NCBI RefSeq assembly: GCF_035508675.1 | Contig: NZ_DATJMN010000103.1 | Span: forward strand, 1 to 14,028 | Origin: Dyella_B sp035508675 | Lineage (GTDB): Bacteria > Pseudomonadota > Gammaproteobacteria > Xanthomonadales > Rhodanobacteraceae | DNA: 14,028 nucleotides | Direction of reading: 5' to 3' | Part shown: piece after piece, positions 13,754-14,028 of the stretch | How positions within the stretch are numbered: position 1 is the first letter of the stretch | How the letters are laid out: each line of letters begins with the position of its first letter | Translations under genes and position numbers: made by a program | The notes under the pieces: model-generated | Told to the model about the DNA's origin: nothing | Database searches by the model: none | Seen by the model: only the letters and a program-made list of their open reading frames with translations

Positions 13754-14028
13754 TCATGCACTCGGCACTTCCGTCACCGCCGCCTTCATCGACCGCTTCA
13801 ACAGCCACGCCAGAATCGGCGGCGTCACCATCGCCGTGAGCAGTGACATCGCCACGATGATCGCGTACATCTGATCGCTGAATACCCCGGCGGCAAGTCC
13901 GAGGCTGGCGATCACCACGCCCACCTCGCCACGCGGCACCATGCCGAAGCCGACGATGGTGGCGCTCATGCGGCCCAGCGACAGCGCACCCAGAAAGCCG
14001 CCCAGCAACTTCGAGATGATCGCAATCA
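13754..14028 (-). CDS. Cation/proton antiporter (CPA2, KefB/NhaS-like), C-terminal fragment
   Basis: The frame runs off the right edge of the window, so only about 90 C-terminal residues are visible. They contain IAIISKLLGGFLGALSLG, then VGFGMVPRGEVGVVIASLGL and an IIVAMSLLTAMVTPPILAWLLKRS helix. The GMVPRGEVG motif followed by VIASLGL is characteristic of the last helices of CPA2 sodium or potassium/proton antiporters in the inner membrane. No RCK or TrkA-N regulatory domain follows, since the protein stops soon after the last helix (TEVPSA). This is the NhaS/NapA-like rather than the long Kef form. Ion specificity cannot be told. It converges on the RND operon across a REP-like repeat. Confidence 0.85.
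   Translation of the reverse strand, partial: IAIISKLLGGFLGALSLGRMSATIVGFGMVPRGEVGVVIASLGLAAGVFSDQMYAIIVAMSLLTAMVTPPILAWLLKRSMKAAVTEVPSA

Overview
The window looks like a chromosomal segment of a GC-rich gammaproteobacterium, most likely Xanthomonadales and probably Rhodanobacteraceae (Dyella, Luteibacter or Rhodanobacter type). This is inference from the gene order, which is uvrC, pgsA, tRNA-Gly, tRNA-Cys as in the E. coli uvrC-pgsA-glyW-cysT-leuZ neighbourhood, from GC content and from general protein style. No database was searched.

Layout, left to right. (1) 1-2606: the tail of an unidentified gene (possibly a low-molecular-weight protein tyrosine phosphatase), then uvrC (nucleotide excision repair) and pgsA (phosphatidylglycerophosphate synthase), all on + with short gaps. 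(2) 2603-4118: an RNA block with two identical tRNA-Gly(GCC) genes about 1.1 kb apart and one tRNA-Cys(GCA). Each has its own terminator and a candidate promoter. A minus-strand EntD/Sfp-type 4'-phosphopantetheinyl transferase gene lies between the two glycine tRNAs. (3) 4194-5177: two minus-strand membrane protein genes, a DUF4386-like protein and a 60-residue two-helix protein. (4) 5586-7723: a small secreted protein (+) converging, 2 bases apart, on a minus-strand MASE1-type membrane sensor whose histidine-kinase half looks degenerate. (5) 7724-8057: a divergent regulatory region with a palindrome, a TTGACA box and a pair of direct repeats spaced 22 bp. (6) 8058-13626: a three-gene tripartite RND efflux operon (outer-membrane lipoprotein, periplasmic adaptor lipoprotein, 1023-residue pump), each gene overlapping the next by 4 bases. 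(7) 13627-14028: a REP-like repeat and the C-terminal end of a CPA2-type cation/proton antiporter on the minus strand.

How the genes work together: the RND operon should build one envelope-spanning export channel. The divergent MASE1 protein is the nearest candidate sensor for it, but no response regulator or repressor is encoded here. The phosphopantetheinyl transferase would activate carrier proteins encoded elsewhere. By eye, the block from about 4.1 to 8.0 kb is lower in GC than the flanking genes (one hand-counted 60-base line each gave about 53% versus about 65%), which suggests a more accessory segment.

No insertion sequence, integrase, CRISPR array or obvious defence system was seen. 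The items most worth a second look are the MASE1 pseudokinase, the mixed proton-relay residues of the RND pump, and the phosphopantetheinyl transferase flanked by duplicate tRNA-Gly genes.
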